Positions 1 through 12,200 of a stretch of 64,000 nt of DNA are shown here, one piece after another. The notes under the pieces are model-generated. The model ran no database searches. It worked only from the letters and a program-made list of their open reading frames with translations, and was not told the origin of the DNA. Both the position numbers and the translations under genes were made by a program. The stretch lies in contig JASISA010000023.1 in the NCBI GenBank assembly GCA_031771865.1, positions 558,001 to 622,000 of the forward strand. The letters run 5' to 3'. Each line of letters opens with the position of its first letter. Position 1 is the first letter of the stretch. The stretch is from Nothophaeocryptopus gaeumannii. Taxonomy: Eukaryota > Ascomycota > Dothideomycetes > Mycosphaerellales > Mycosphaerellaceae.

Positions 1-492
1 GCGACATCTCTGGTACGCATCAGCAGTGTTCTACACTGGGAATGTGGTCTTGGTGAAGTATGACTACACGGCTATGAGAGTCTCTCAAGTGAAGCGGACT
101 TCCCGATTATCGCCTGTGCCGTGGATGACGAACTTATTTCCCGAAGACCTGAAGCATCGAACGAGGCATTGGGAGCGGAGGAGTGTCGTCGGGTGCTCAG
201 GAGCCTGCAGCCACGGACTCGCTGTCGGGTCCGAGCTGATCTTCCGCGCCCGAGTGGCTGCACTCCGCAGCGTCGCTGTGCCTCTTGGCGGGATCTTGAC
301 TTCACCATCAACAACAACCTTCCTCTTGCATCAACAAGTCTTCAGCTGGAAGACGACCGTGTGAGTATAAGTAGAGCCAAGGGACGCCATGGAGCGAGAG
401 GTAAGTACGACCAGACAACGAGCAGTCAAAGACACAGCACAATACAACAGAACAACAACCACATCCATCATTACCTGCTCATCTCGAACTCA
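1..492. other. Left edge and upstream region of the monooxygenase gene
   Basis: Open frames run through this stretch on both strands, but none has recognisable protein content. The last 130 bases are rich in CA and AAC repeats, as is common in fungal 5' leaders, and lead straight into the start codon of the monooxygenase gene. A TATAAG-like motif lies near 366-371. I see no gene here. Confidence 0.4.
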
Positions 493-1833
493 ATGCCTCA
501 ATCCATTCTCATAATAGGCGCTGGCATCGCCGGGCCAGTCCTCGCATCTTTCCTACTTCTCTCCTCTCTTCCAGCTTCACAGAAACCCCAAGTCACCATC
601 CTCGAGCGACGAAAAGAAGATGCCCTCTCCCAAGGCCAAAACATTGACATTCGCGACGCCGGCATGGAAGTCATCCGCAAGCTGGGCCTTGAAAGCACGA
701 TCCGCGCTCACACGACCGGCGAAGAAGGAGCCGAGTGGGTCGACACAAATGGCTACTGCTGGGGAGCGTTTGGTGCAGACCACAGCGGGGAGATCCAAGC
801 AGGAACGGCGGATGTTGAGATTTTGAGGGGGAGACTGGGAGACATCTTGTATAAGAGGAGCTTGAGCATAAGCGAGGAAGTGAAGAAGCAAGGCGGAAAG
901 GGGGTCGAGTATGTCTTTGGAGACTACGTGGACAGCATCGAGCAACATGGCGACAAGGTGCAAGTACATCTGGCAAAAAGCGGAGAGACGAAGCAATACG
1001 ACTTGATCGTAGGCTCTGATGGCCTACAAAGTCGCACGCGAAAGATGGTCTGGGGCGAGGCAGGCGAAGAGCAAAGAGTAAAGCGTCTCGGCATGTACGG
1101 CGGTTTCTTCTCCATGCCCGCAACAGAGACAGACACCATGTGGAGAAAATGGTGCCACGCAAGCGGCAAACGCGGAGCCATGATCCGACCGAGTGAAGTG
1201 AAACACCGAACAACATGCTTCGCGTATGTGTTCGACAACAACGGAGACAAACGTCTCCGAGAGGTCGCTCTTCAAGGCCGCGCCGGACTGAAAGCCCAAA
1301 AAGCTATCCTGAGAGAATATCTGCACGACATTGGATGGCAGAGCGAACGGATCCTAAACGAAATGGACGCAGCCGACGACTTTTACTTCGACATGGTCGG
1401 ACAAGTCCACATGGACAAATGGAGCAAAGGACGAGTAGTCCTCATGGGCGATGCCGCGCACTGCGCAAGCCCATTGTCAGGAATGGGCACCACATTAGCC
1501 CTCAGCGGAGCCTACAACCTCGCCGGAGCTTTGACTGAACATACCAAGAATTTTGATATGGCATTCGCAAAATACGAAGAGAAACAGCGACCGCTTGTTC
1601 ACCATGCACAAGTACTCCCGCTTGGAGGCAAGAGTCTTGAGTGGTTTTATCCGAAGACTGCGTGGGGTATTTGGACCATGCATGTCATTCTTGCTTTTGT
1701 TCAGAAGTCTGGGCTTGCGACTTTGATGTTCAAGTACTTTGGGCCGGGAGCGGAAGTTGTGAGGGTTGAGGAGTATGGGTTCAAGCAGATACCGGAGTGG
1801 AAAGGATATAAGGGAGCGGAAAATTTGAGGTAA
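493..1833 (+). CDS. FAD-dependent monooxygenase (PHBH/TetX-like fold)
   Basis: A single-exon gene of 446 codons. The open frame reaches further upstream, but the ATG at 493 starts directly with the hydrophobic strand and the dinucleotide-binding GAGIAG motif (residues about 8-13), so the upstream part is leader. The second FAD/NADPH motif is seen as VGSDGLQSRTR near residue 173, and the GD motif as GRVVLMGDAAH near 312, followed by SPLSGMGTTLAL. This order is that of class A flavoprotein hydroxylases, which use NAD(P)H and O2 to hydroxylate small aromatic or polyketide-like substrates. The substrate cannot be read from the sequence. No biosynthetic core gene lies next to it, so a detoxification or catabolic role is as likely as a pathway role. 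The frame is intact, unlike its right-hand neighbours. Confidence 0.9.
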   Translation: MPQSILIIGAGIAGPVLASFLLLSSLPASQKPQVTILERRKEDALSQGQNIDIRDAGMEVIRKLGLESTIRAHTTGEEGAEWVDTNGYCWGAFGADHSGEIQAGTADVEILRGRLGDILYKRSLSISEEVKKQGGKGVEYVFGDYVDSIEQHGDKVQVHLAKSGETKQYDLIVGSDGLQSRTRKMVWGEAGEEQRVKRLGMYGGFFSMPATETDTMWRKWCHASGKRGAMIRPSEVKHRTTCFAYVFDNNGDKRLREVALQGRAGLKAQKAILREYLHDIGWQSERILNEMDAADDFYFDMVGQVHMDKWSKGRVVLMGDAAHCASPLSGMGTTLALSGAYNLAGALTEHTKNFDMAFAKYEEKQRPLVHHAQVLPLGGKSLEWFYPKTAWGIWTMHVILAFVQKSGLATLMFKYFGPGAEVVRVEEYGFKQIPEWKGYKGAENLR

Positions 1834-2370
1834 GGGAACAAAGGAAGAGCGAGGACGATAGTAGTTTCACATATAATGCAGCGTTCGCGTTCTCGTATAT
1901 TCTCAATCGAATTGAAGTTCAGTCTTAGGTCTGTTCGACCCTCGCAAGACAGAGCCTTCACGTTCACGCTCCGTGGATGGACGGGCCGCTGGTAGTGATC
2001 TGGCTAGAGCACCATATAGAGCTGGCCAGTTGATCCTGACCGGGAAAATCATTATTACACTTCCAGCAAGAATTTGATTGCAGTCGCTCTCGGTCTCTCT
2101 TGCTACAACAGCCAACCGAACACCAAGCTCCTTACCCTTCCAGATTGTCAGGGAAGAGCAACCATGCCGTCCACCCAGCTAGCTCAGTTTCATCCCCGAT
2201 GGGCTTTGAGTGAATTATTGTGTTGGTGCCGGGGATGGTGCCTGGCTCTTTCTTGCTCCGCTTCTGTTGGCTGGCTGAATGTTACACTGGATATTTCAAG
2301 AACAGGTAGCGTGGACAGACAAGAAAGTCACGAAGCGCCTGAGAAGGAGGTAGCCACCCAGCACTTCACG
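1834..2370. other. Intergenic region, no gene seen
   Basis: The 3' flank of the monooxygenase. Open frames on both strands lack domains or homopolymeric coding features. No repeat or RNA gene is evident. Confidence 0.4.
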
Positions 2371-2928
2371 ACCCTTATTTCGAGTCCGCCGTCTGAACTC
2401 ATCGACAAGATGTTCGACTTCTGCCAACCTCTCTATCATGGCGCTCACTGATCCATGTACGGGCTTGATATCTGTGATGGTCGCCATGTCTCTCTGATGC
2501 GTTTTCACACCTCTCCGACGGCGCATTTTGACGACCCAACCTGTACCTCCCTTTCCACACAAGAGGAGCAGACTCTACATTTACGGATGTTCCTCGTCGC
2601 GATGCTCATATGTCGATACTCCATGAGCAGGTCTTGGCGGAGTTTTGCAAATCTCGGGCTCGGTGTCGTCGTAGATGGATCGCAAAGGGTTGGGATCACT
2701 GAGGAAGAGTGGAGGGAATTGCTGGTGACTATTGAGAAGGATCCCTTCAGAGGCGCTCCGCAGGACTTCAAGTGGCATCTGGCGGAGTGAATGGAGAGCA
2801 ACTTTTTGCGGGAACTGCCCGTGAGCTCTGGTCGGGTAGGGATACGGGATGGAGTGGATTGGAAAGTGGTTCTAACGGAGGCTTATGAGGAACTTGGTCT
2901 GCCCGAGACTTGCGGGTCGGGGAGCTGA
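2371..2928 (+). pseudogene. F-box-like relic with two in-frame TGA codons
   Basis: One reading frame gives coherent protein text across two stops. It opens with PPSELIDKMFDFC, reminiscent of F-box-like motifs of fungal LPxELxxKIxxxC type. The frame is interrupted by TGA at 2449-2451 and TGA at 2788-2790, and ends at TGA 2926-2928. The part between the stops (2455-2790) encodes an amphipathic stretch ending EWRELLVTIEKDPFRGAPQ. No intron with good sites would remove either stop. A remnant of a lineage-specific F-box-like gene is the best guess. The family assignment is weak. Confidence 0.4.
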
Positions 2929-3851
2929 TGAGGGAAGTATGTACAAATACGCACACGGGAGGCGCTCGGATCATCCATTTGTCGAGCAGTGGGTCGCCGG
3001 TGGGCGAAAAGATGGACTGCGGAAAGCTGCGATTCTGGATCAGCTGGAGGTTGTGAAGTTTCCGGAATGGCAGAGGAGTGCGAATAGGAAACAGGTTGGA
3101 GGCTTCATCTAGCGAGCTTGAACAGCAAGCGCAACTCGAATAGCGCTGCACTGTCAGACGAAGGCCAAGTGCATGATTCAATGGAAACAATCACAAGCCA
3201 AGATGCTAGACGCAGTATGTGTATGCCTTGGTCTTCGGCCTCGCATCTACTCGACTGTTGCACCCAACACGAACGTACCTTGTCTCCGGCATATCACGCT
3301 CGTCGAGACGCGGAATCAGAGTACATTTCGCGAGGTTCACTGAACTCGACAAAGCTGTCGAGAGGGAAGCTGTCGAAGAATATTCACCGTTGAAGACTCG
3401 CTTTGGGAAGGAAGCCGTCTTCACTGGCGATTGCCCGAACGCCCCCAGACGGGACATTTGGTGATCTGGTGAGCGTGCTACACAGTGAAAAGACACATCG
3501 CCACAGTCTTGATCGGCGACAATACAAGAATGCTGTGTTTTGCTCAAGTCTATGGAAAGTAATAGATCGCCATCGAACCCACGCATTGGCGAGTCATGGT
3601 ATCTATGATCCACTCTGAACTCAAACGCGCTGCACGATACCAGGATACGCGTATCTCCTCAAAACAATACTCAACAACACAGAAAGATTGGCCAGCACGG
3701 AGACCAATATGCCAGAACATCCATCGCCTTTCGTGGCTGCATGGCCCAGATCGCAAGTCGAGCTCTACATACCGCCAGCTAAAGGAGTGTGTCTTTGCAC
3801 CATCGACTTCGTTTCTATGGTTGATCTGAGGTCTAACAGAGATGCCCTGTC
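2929..3851. other. Relic-rich stretch without an intact gene
   Basis: Short open frames occur in all six frames, some of which could be tails of the neighbouring relics (for example the frame ending at 3112, with FPEWQRSANRKQ). None is long or recognisable enough to call a gene. Confidence 0.35.
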
Positions 3852-4505
3852 ATGAGGTTGCCCCCAGAAATGACCAATCGGATCTACGGCATGGCCGTGA
3901 TCAACGAGCCCTTCTACTGGAGTAAGACGCGCAGACAATGGCGAGCAACAGAGCAAGCAGGGGTCATCCATCACAACAACAGCAACATGGATCCGAAATA
4001 GAGCGCCTGAGCCTGGCCTCCCCCGTACATGTCCTAAATCCAGGAACGAAGCTCGACAAATGTTCTTGACTAGCAACAAAATCCACTTCCGGATCTGGGA
4101 AGAAGGCGATGCCTAGGATCTGATCGATCTCGAGCGATGGTGTCAACGTGCCGGGATCGTGTGTGAGATGAACGTCGCCGTGGTCCCGCGAATGAAGATG
4201 CAGGATCTCAATGCACACTACATCATAGATTGGTGCAGACATGTCTACAAGGACGGTGGCGAGTGGATGCGGTTTGACTCCTACGAGTCTCATGCCGATT
4301 GTCCAACGCTGTCGAAGGCCGAAAATCCGTGGCCGTGCGATGGCAAAACCTCCAGCTGCCTTTTTGACGTGGGAGCGGAATGACCATCGAAGACTTCTGG
4401 AGTGATCAAGTGACAAACGAGTTTGGAGCAGAGTTTTGTTGTATCAATGGTTGTGAGTACTGCCGCGAGATCGACGATGATAACGACGATGATGAACCAG
4501 AGTAA
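3852..4505 (+). pseudogene. F-box-like protein relic, two frameshifts and a TAG
   Basis: The ATG at 3852 gives MRLPPEMTNRIYGMAV, the LPPE-RN-IYE signature that opens many short Dothideomycete F-box-like proteins. About 50 codons later the frame ends at a TAG. The text resumes one base over as LPRTCPKSRNEARQMF, which is the family's CRxIRxEARxMF helix. It then meets an in-frame TAG near 4114 and continues to a TGA at 4381-4383. A third segment, back in the first frame from 4380, reads WSDQVTNEFGAEFCCINGC and ends acidic (DDDNDDDEPE) at TAA 4503-4505. Two compensating frameshifts plus nonsense codons make this a decayed gene. F-box-like proteins normally recruit substrates to SCF ubiquitin ligases, but members of this short family are uncharacterised. 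Confidence 0.65.
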
Positions 4506-5208
4506 TGGAGAAGGACCGTCGGTCTAAGATTCGCTCTTCAGCATGCGACCATAATACGCACAATCTCAACACCAACTGTTCTAGCATCGATTCGAGAGTA
4601 GTCTCGAATCCAAGTACTCATGTGGATGTCTTCGCCTCCAAAGCCTTACTCCTTGTCGAGACACGCATCCTCGGCACCGTCCAAATGAAAGGACGGGACC
4701 GCCAGGCTTACAGATTGATTTCAACTGCGAGAGAGTGCTCCGATTCAGCTAACTTCGATTCCACCATCAAGTCGGCGCCGAGAAGTTCATGGGATAACTC
4801 GAGCAATAGGTCTGAGCCGCCTTGAGTTCGTCAACGGAATGGAGTGCTGATCACGACACTCTTCTCATTGTCTGGATTTCGCATCCTGCAGCTCTCGATG
4901 TGTAATATGGCGGTACAACCGACCCCGGGTGCATTCACCTTGTGATGAAAGACACTTGTCAGAATGCTTTACTGATGAGCCAATCCGGCATGTTTGACCA
5001 AGCATTGAATACTCGGCGAAAGCCTTAGACGAGCAGTTTTTGAGTTTACCTCAAAATCAAAAGCCTTCAACGCCCTATGCCAGTCCCTTTCCGAAAGTCT
5101 TGATCTCCAAAGCGTCGATATGCCAGATATGCTGATGACTCATTTAGCAGTCACTCCATGCTTTCATCCGCACATTTCCGACTGCTTCTGATACTCACGC
5201 ACTATCTC
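4506..5208. other. Gene-poor relic region
   Basis: Fragments with protein-like text occur (for example VQMKGRDRQAYRLIST near 4680, then a shifted continuation with many stops). They look like the tail of another decayed gene. Nothing intact is present. Confidence 0.35.
4589..4610. repeat. Perfect 9-bp inverted repeat with 4-nt loop
   Basis: GATTCGAGA is followed after four bases by TCTCGAATC. The arms pair perfectly. No T-run follows, so it does not look like a bacterial-type terminator. It may be a chance hairpin or a protein-binding palindrome. Confidence 0.5.
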
Positions 5209-6131
5209 CTAAACTTCATCCCTATTGCCACCAGACTTATCCCCCTCATCATCCACCTCCTCCTGATTTCCCTCCCCATCCTCCCTTGATACCGGCGTCA
5301 GTGACCTCGGATAGAAGCTCGGACTCATCATAACACCAACAGACTCCGGCACTGGGTGAACAGTATCATTCTTGTCCCAATACGCATACCTCCCGTCCAC
5401 CCATTGCAGCGGTCCTCCAAGATGAGGATGGTACCTGTAAGGCAGTGGCCTCTTTGGCTTCGAGACTGTCTCTTGTTCGCCTGATTAGCACCAATGTTGT
5501 TGCGGCTGTGAAGTTGGGTCTTCTAAGTAGGCACACGACCTCCAGATCGTGAGACTAGCGGGCCGGACGTGATGCCGTATAGATCTGGGCTTCGGGGTGC
5601 GGAGGGCTCTGAAGGTGGGGAAGACGCTGGAGTGGTGTATGGAGCTGATGCTTTTGGAAGGTGCTCTAGAGCCGGTGTCATCGTTGTTGTCGTCGTCTCG
5701 AGTCTTGGAGTCAAGTCAGCGTCGTCCTCGTCGGCTGCATCGTCACCAGGCTCGTCATCGACTTCATGCTCGTGCTCATCATTCGTGCTTGCGAGATCGA
5801 ACTCTTCAAGAACGGCTTTCTTGTTCTTCCCGATTGCAATTGGATCATATGGCAGCTGACCTCGCAGAGCTTGGGCAATACTGCCGTCGTTGTCAAAGAC
5901 AGCGGTTCGGATGTTGATGGTGATGTTGTGTGTGCCCGGCACATGGCGTTCATCTGTGGGTACCACTCGAGCTTCTCCGGGCTTGTTCGCGTGTCACTGA
6001 GGCGCGACTGGATGAATGTTGGCTGGTTGTTGTTGCTAATTGGAAAGGGCGGCTAGCAGAAGGAGGGAGATTGTAGTGAAGAGGTTTGTCAGAAAGTGGT
6101 CCAGGAGAGGTGTGCCCGTAAAGTTTGTCAT
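5209..6131 (-). pseudogene. Acidic, membrane-anchored or secreted protein gene with two in-frame stops
   Basis: Read on the minus strand from ATG at 6131, the frame encodes a short polar N-terminus and a hydrophobic segment (LFTTISLLLLAALSN) like a signal peptide or anchor. It then meets TAG (6038-6036) and TGA (5996-5994). The same frame goes on without a break through HNITINIRTAVFDNDGSIAQ, an acidic block (DDEPGDDAADEDDAD) and a Ser/Pro/Thr-rich stretch. A probable 56-nt intron (5536-5481, donor GTGTGC, acceptor AATCAG) joins a second exon reading LPYRYHPHLGGPLQWVDGRYAYWD and ending acidic at 5209. No GT lies between the start and the first stop, so splicing cannot remove them. I do not recognise the family. 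The unit looks like a recently broken gene. Confidence 0.55.
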
Positions 6132-7129
6132 GATGCTGGAAGTCTATGTTTGGTGAGCGGAGTGATTACCTCTATAGCCCCTGTTGGGTCAGAGTGATAT
6201 ACTCGGTGAAATTTCATAGCTGCCTACCAGGATTTTGCTCTTGCAGCCATCGAGTAATCCAGTTCTTTGCACTGCGCCTGCAAACTTGAGACAGCAAGCT
6301 TTGAATACTGTGCAGCATCTTGAGGTTTCAGATGCCTGCGGCTGCCTCGTGCAGGCATTGTCGAGCGAGTTCATCTGAGATTGCATGCCTGTGCTGGATA
6401 GCAGTGAAGGAACGTTGTAATCGATGTAGTGACCGCGCGACGCAAAGTACTCAGTGCGTGAAGCGTAGGGATCGATATGTAGTCCAGGATCATGAAAGGC
6501 GACTTCTTTTCACTTTCTTTTCGTTTCATCCATGACCCATCGGCCAAGCAAGAGTTATAGTGGTCGATATGTACACGTCCATCCGAGAACCTCCCATCTC
6601 GAATCAGACGAGATCACAGGTCCTCCCACTCGCTCAGCCGAGTCCAATATCGCGGGCAGAAGTTCCACTAGTGTTACAGTGACACCGTATCATAGCTCAA
6701 AACATTACACTCCCTATCTATAAGTATGACGCCCGCCTCCCGATGGCTTGTCTTTCTCCTCCTGAATGCCCAGAAAGTATCCATTTTTCCCTGATGCGAT
6801 GCCCGTAGATACTGAGCTGACTGGGTGTCGTTCCAAAGAAATGCTCTAGTAGTTGGTGATCGGTTGAATGCTGTTCGAAGGAGGGACAAGAACGCAAGAA
6901 ATATGTCATTCGTTGGGTCGCCGTTATGTGCAAAGGGTTTCCGGCAGAAAGACATTCATATGGAACAAATGTAATAGTGTTGATAACTCCTCCTGTGTGT
7001 GTGTGTGAGAAATGGGCAGCCGCCTTCGCGTGCACTACGCCAGGGGCTTTTCTAAGGTCGTCATAATACTTGCGCCGAGGAACAATGCAAAGATCGTAAG
7101 TGTTGTTGTCGTGACGTGACGAGGAGCTT
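6132..7129. other. Intergenic region, no gene seen
   Basis: Only short open frames without recognisable content. A (GT)n run lies near 7000-7008, and a TGACGTGACGAGG string near 7113-7125 sits just beyond the 3' end of the following minus-strand gene. Confidence 0.4.
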
Positions 7130-9283
7130 CTATGCTCGCGAGACCATGTCCATCTTTGGCTTCAGCTGAAGGGCAAGATCATCTCGGGTAGTGACCATCT
7201 CCTTCGGTATCCGTGAAACACGGTAGGCTCCGTCTCTGACAGCCATGTGCTGCATTGCTGAGATACCGGATCGGTTGCTGCGGATACTGCCAGTGTCGCT
7301 TGGAGATCCAGCTGGGTCTCGGATCTTCGAGGGAGGTGCGAAGTCCAAAGCGGTGAAAGTGCCCGACCTTCGAAGGTCGTGTGGCGATGGTAGCACAGCA
7401 AGGTTGTCGAAGGACGACGCCAGAGGAGTGAATGAGCGCACAGCAGGACTGTACGGTCGTGAAATACCCATAGGCGAGTCTGGTCTTCTGCCGTTTTGGA
7501 ATTCGCGAAAGGTGCTCGGTGGGGCGAAGTCGATGGGGGTGTAAACCAGATCATCCTCCTTCAGCTTATGTGGCGTTGGTAGACTTGTAAGTGCCTTCGG
7601 TGGTGGCAGCTTCATCTTTGGCATTGGACGGCCTCTTGGACGACCACCTGACATGGTCGAGTACATGGACATTTTACGTCCGTGGAAGCCTGCGGATGAG
7701 TTATCGCTGACACGAGGCCGGGCACGCGGTGGCGGCGTCATGGCTCTGCGTGCGGGACCTTGTGCCCATGGCTTAGCGCCTGGTGCGAAGAAACCACCAG
7801 AGTCAGGATCGTAGATGACACCGTCAAGGACGTCGTCGTACTGCTCCTCGTATTGACCGTGCACAGGATTGGGCTTGCTGTCGTCGAAGTACTCCTTGTA
7901 GAACGATCTGATTCTATTGGCACGAACTTCAGGAGTATCATCTGGCAGCTCCGGTGGAAGAGGACGCATGCCCATGACGGATAATCTGTTTCCAGCTACT
8001 GCCTTCGGTGCTGCAAGACTTTGCACTCGGTCCGGGTTGGGCGCAGCAGTCTCTTCGGCGTATCCAGCATAGATCATGGCAGGGTCGATATCGTATGCTG
8101 CATCGGGCTCGTTGATGGAAATGGTAGGATGTTGGACAGAAGGCGCTGGCGGTTCCTCATCGCCGTAGTTACTGGACTCGGGACGACTCGGCAAAGTGAC
8201 TGAGAGCATCGATTGTCCACGTGGTGGTGGCGAAGCGTTGTGTGAGGATGTTCGTGGAGGCGGTGGCATTTCCTTCGCGACCGGCTCCGGCACTGCAGGC
8301 GGTGAGGGGAGCGATGAGTGAGGTGAAGGAGTCATTTCCTTCTCATTGATCTCGGGAAGGGCCTTGTCCAAGCTCGCCTTTCTTGGAGGTGTAAGTCCCT
8401 TTCGACTCACTGAACTATGAAGTTGTCGGGTCGAAAAGTCACCGGAGGCGGTGGCACCTTGAGGCGACATGGAGTCGGCGCGCTTGCCGTAGGATTGAGA
8501 CATCGGTCGGGCGTGAGCAAGTAGACCCGCACGGTCTTGAAGAGCAGAGTGATGGCCAGTGGAGGCGGAGTACATCGAGCCCTTGTCGTCGTTTAGCTTG
8601 CCGAAACGAACGGATTCGGTTTCCATTGATGGTCGCATCATCGTCACAGGTCGGTAAGGATCGTGCTCGTCATGCATGCCGCGCGACATGCTGTGAAGTG
8701 ATTCGCGAGAGTCGTGCAAGCCAGCGGGTAAGAGATAGGGGTTTGGAATGCCCATGTCCATCGACATTCCGTGGCCTCTTCGTGGTCGTCGTGGGTCGAA
8801 CTCTGCCACGCTCATCTCGGGAACTTTCCTGGTGGACTTCTTCAAACCCCTTGTCTCCACCGGCGCAATGCCTTCCATGCCGAAGTCGAGCGACTTGTGC
8901 GGGTCGTTGATGTCTTCCAGCTTCTGATTCTTCCGCATTCTCCTGTGGAGAAAGAGCAACACAGCAACGGCACATGATAGCGGGATGCTGGGTGAAAGTC
9001 AGCTGAAATCGTCCGAAACACATGCATGTGATACTCACACAACACCGAGGATGATGGCAATGTTCTGTGTTGACTGCACAGAGGCAGGCGTCACACACTT
9101 ATTGCTGTTATCGCCAGGTTTGCACGAGCTTGACGAGCTGTCGCTGTTGGAAGACGAACTCCGCTCGACCAGTGTTCGGGTCACCTCGTGTATACTGCCC
9201 GCTGCATGGTCGACGACGCGCTTGATGTTGTGATTCTGGGCGTCGGTGAGGTGCAGCTCAGACTGCAGAAAAGGTAACCTCAT
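7130..9283 (-). CDS. Single-pass membrane protein with long disordered cytosolic tail
   Basis: Two exons, 9283-9039 and 8987-7130, separated by a 51-nt intron with perfect GTGAGT donor and CCCAG acceptor, give about 700 residues. The first 60 residues are polar and Ser-rich (with SSSSNSDSSSSSCKPGDNSNKC). A transmembrane helix follows (NIAIILGVVIPLSCAVAVLLFL), and the intron falls inside it. Then comes a basic stop-transfer patch HRRMRKNQK and the motif DINDPHKSLDFGM, which I know from conserved ascomycete membrane proteins of unknown function. The rest is low-complexity, rich in Pro, Ser, Arg and Met, with repeated PLDFAPPS-like motifs near the C-terminus (YTPIDFAPPSTFRE and TALDFAPPSKIRD). 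Topology suggests an outside or lumenal N-terminus and a cytosolic scaffold-like tail. The function is unknown. Confidence 0.82.
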
Positions 9284-12200
9284 CCTCCCTCGGATATTAT
9301 AAGTATCTGTAGCGAGACCGCCTGGTGGTGCCAGCAGGCGGAAGAGTGTCTACCGGCGGCAGGACGTCGTGGCGGCGATCGCTCGTCGTGATATGCGGTC
9401 GGCGGTCGTTTATCGTCGTGACGTGGGTGTCGAGAGGCTGTTTCCTCTGCGCCTCAGATTATGCGATGTTTGGAGATTGATTACTACTATTGAATCGTTT
9501 CAGGAGGTGATGTCGGGATGGAGTGGCTTGGCTTGTTGTTTGAAGGAGCGTGTAGGCGGAGTGGTTGTGTGTATGTACAGCGAGAGAATGACTGCGGTCG
9601 GGGTGCTGAGTCCGGTGGTGGTGGTGGTGGTGTCAATGGCGGTGGTGAACGAGTGTAGTGGTCGGCGCCATGTGAGCAATGTGGTTGTTCAGATGTCGAC
9701 TCTACGGCGGCTCTGCATCTGCTCTCACAACAGCGTCGCAGAAACACAAGAGGTGAAGAGGGAAGCGAGCGGCGCCCAGAGAAAGGGAGGAAACCAAGAG
9801 AGTTCACGGAGACCCGCTTTTCCGTGCGGCTGTGGCGCTGATTCGCTGCTTCACAATGCTCCAGCTCCCCCAGGAGGGAGGGATCACAGATTGAGATGTA
9901 ATTTAACGCCGGCCCGAATCGACCTTGTCGCCGTCGACTCTTGTTCTCTATCCGGTCTGTTTGCATGGCATTGTATCGCTCACCGCTGGCTTCTAGACTC
10001 TTATCCTGGCTTGCTGCATCTACATCTTCGACAACTTTTAGCGCTCTGCCGTGGTACCCTCCCGGCCGTTAGGCGACTCGCCTTGAGTACGCCGCCTACG
10101 ATGGTTTTGACTTTATGCAAAAGCTCCGTCCTGCAGGAACCCGTTGCTTATCTCGTTACATCCAATGAGGCACGGAGAACTCTATGCAAGACAGGTTTTG
10201 GGTTGCACAGCTCGAAATAGCGCCCTGAGGCTCTGACACGACCATTATTGGTTCTCTCGTCCGGTGCTTTCATAACATGACGTTCAGATCGAAAGCACTC
10301 CCAAACACGCTCGCCAAGTTTTGTTCGCCATTGGCGTTCGAAGACCTGGTCGCAGCCCGACTTCTCTGCATCTCCAGCAACTCTTCTAGCGTCTTGGACG
10401 CGTGCTTCTTGGGACGCGTTCGTGACTAGCAAAGATAGCGTTGAGACCCGCGTGCGATTGCCCTTCAGTCCCGTCGTAATTTCCGGTTTCCATCCACATG
10501 GAAGCGGCAGCTTTCTGTCGGGCTGGAGCAAAAGTTGGCATTTTGGCCGCATTGCCGCGCTTTCAATCAAATTTTGATAAAGGCGCACATCGTCATGAGA
10601 TCCTCATCATCGGTCGCTTCGGAGAAAGGGGCTAATGGCGCCTGGTCGTTGTTCAAATCCGCTGCAATCTGCTGCATCATGCTGAGAGACGTCCTGGATT
10701 TTTTCGCCTGAGGCAACTACATGTCTTGGCACTATCCTACAACTTTCATCTGGTCGTCCCCCAACATCTTTTGGACACGACATGCACGCATCTCATACTA
10801 CTTCAGTGCAAAACGATGATTAGACGAAGGTCTGAATAATTGACAGATCAAGCGCTAGCTCGAAAATTCAAAAGGAACTTTGTTTCGCCTGCTGCTCGTG
10901 GAATTCATCCACAACCTCAATCCGCCATATCGGTACCATCTCTCGACCAAGAAGGAAGGTCAAAACAGCAAAAAGAAAAAATTAAAAAATCACTGGGCTG
11001 CACCCGGGTTTGACTCCTGCGGCGTTAGGTCATGGATCTGGAGAGAGAAGAGGCTGATGGACCTACACCGGGGACCTCTCGCAAATTTGAGCTTAGAGTA
11101 CTCCCTAACTAATCTGATGTTAGGGAACAGATCACCATAATGGACGCGGACGATACTAACGCGAGAATCATACCACTACTAAATGATTGTTAGCGTCTGA
11201 ACGACTGAGCCAAGTCGAGTTCACATACGACCATGCAACCATTTCTGTGGTGGGATGAGAGTTGGCAAAATTCTATCATTGTATATACCCTCAATCTTGA
11301 GAAGCAAGGCTCCAGGCAGTCATCCTACGCAATTCAAGCAAACCTGGCGCTGTACGGCCATCACATGCAATGTCGGAATGACCAAATGCTCGAATCATAC
11401 TGATTGTAGCAATCTCAAGACCAAATGTTTGCGCCAAGACCAGCCCCACATCTCGGTAGAGCACTGCTTCGAGTGTCCTGTTCCCAGGAGGTACTCCTCC
11501 CCTACTATGGATATGCCTAGGCAACATACTGGATAGAGCATGGTCGTGTAGAATAGCAGCTTGGAATTTCTTCTACGACCAACTACCGACACTGGCGCAC
11601 GATGAGGCTTGCTTGGCACCGTCACATTGTCTTACAACCGCATGTTGAAGACACGGCGCTGAAGTTGACCAAAGGGATACCCTAAATGTGAGTCCCAGCA
11701 GTTGGACGTGAAGACATCCACATTGTCATGCTAGCAACAAAGCCATCCGGTGTGCGTACGACGCCTTCTTATCTACTCACACAGCCTCGGTCGCGGACCC
11801 ATCGGATTCTTCGCAACAAGCGAATAATTTCCTTCCAACCGAGACCCTTGTATTGAGCGAAACAGAAAAGACAAGACTTCACCTCAGTGGTTGCAGTTCC
11901 GACTGTCTTGCGACGACTAACGAACTGCGACACAATGCGGGGAAATCCGACCTCATCACCCTCTGTGCTGACGATGAACTCCATTGTTCATCGACTACCA
12001 AGACTGCTGATCACATCCACGTCACACCTCTTGGGCCAACATCCATTGCATTCTCGCCCATGACTCCCTGATACACTGAAATGCAAGAGTTAAACCTGCT
12101 CGATGGCCAAGAGATTGTGCTGAAACACCGCCAAAGAGACTGCCCAGACGGTTGAATCGTCATCAACATCTCTCGATAGCTGGACCTCACGACTCACGTC

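Noticed and set aside
2027..2042. GTTGATCCTGACC, similar to the start of small-subunit rRNA
   Set aside because: The similarity ends after about a dozen bases. No further rRNA sequence follows.
4589..4610. Hairpin as a transcription terminator
   Set aside because: There is no poly-T and this is eukaryotic DNA, so it was kept only as an inverted repeat.
9369..10220. A 283-codon frame in the gene-poor region
   Set aside because: It has compositional Val/Arg/Ser runs driven by GGT repeats, overlaps an equally long minus frame, and shows no conserved text.
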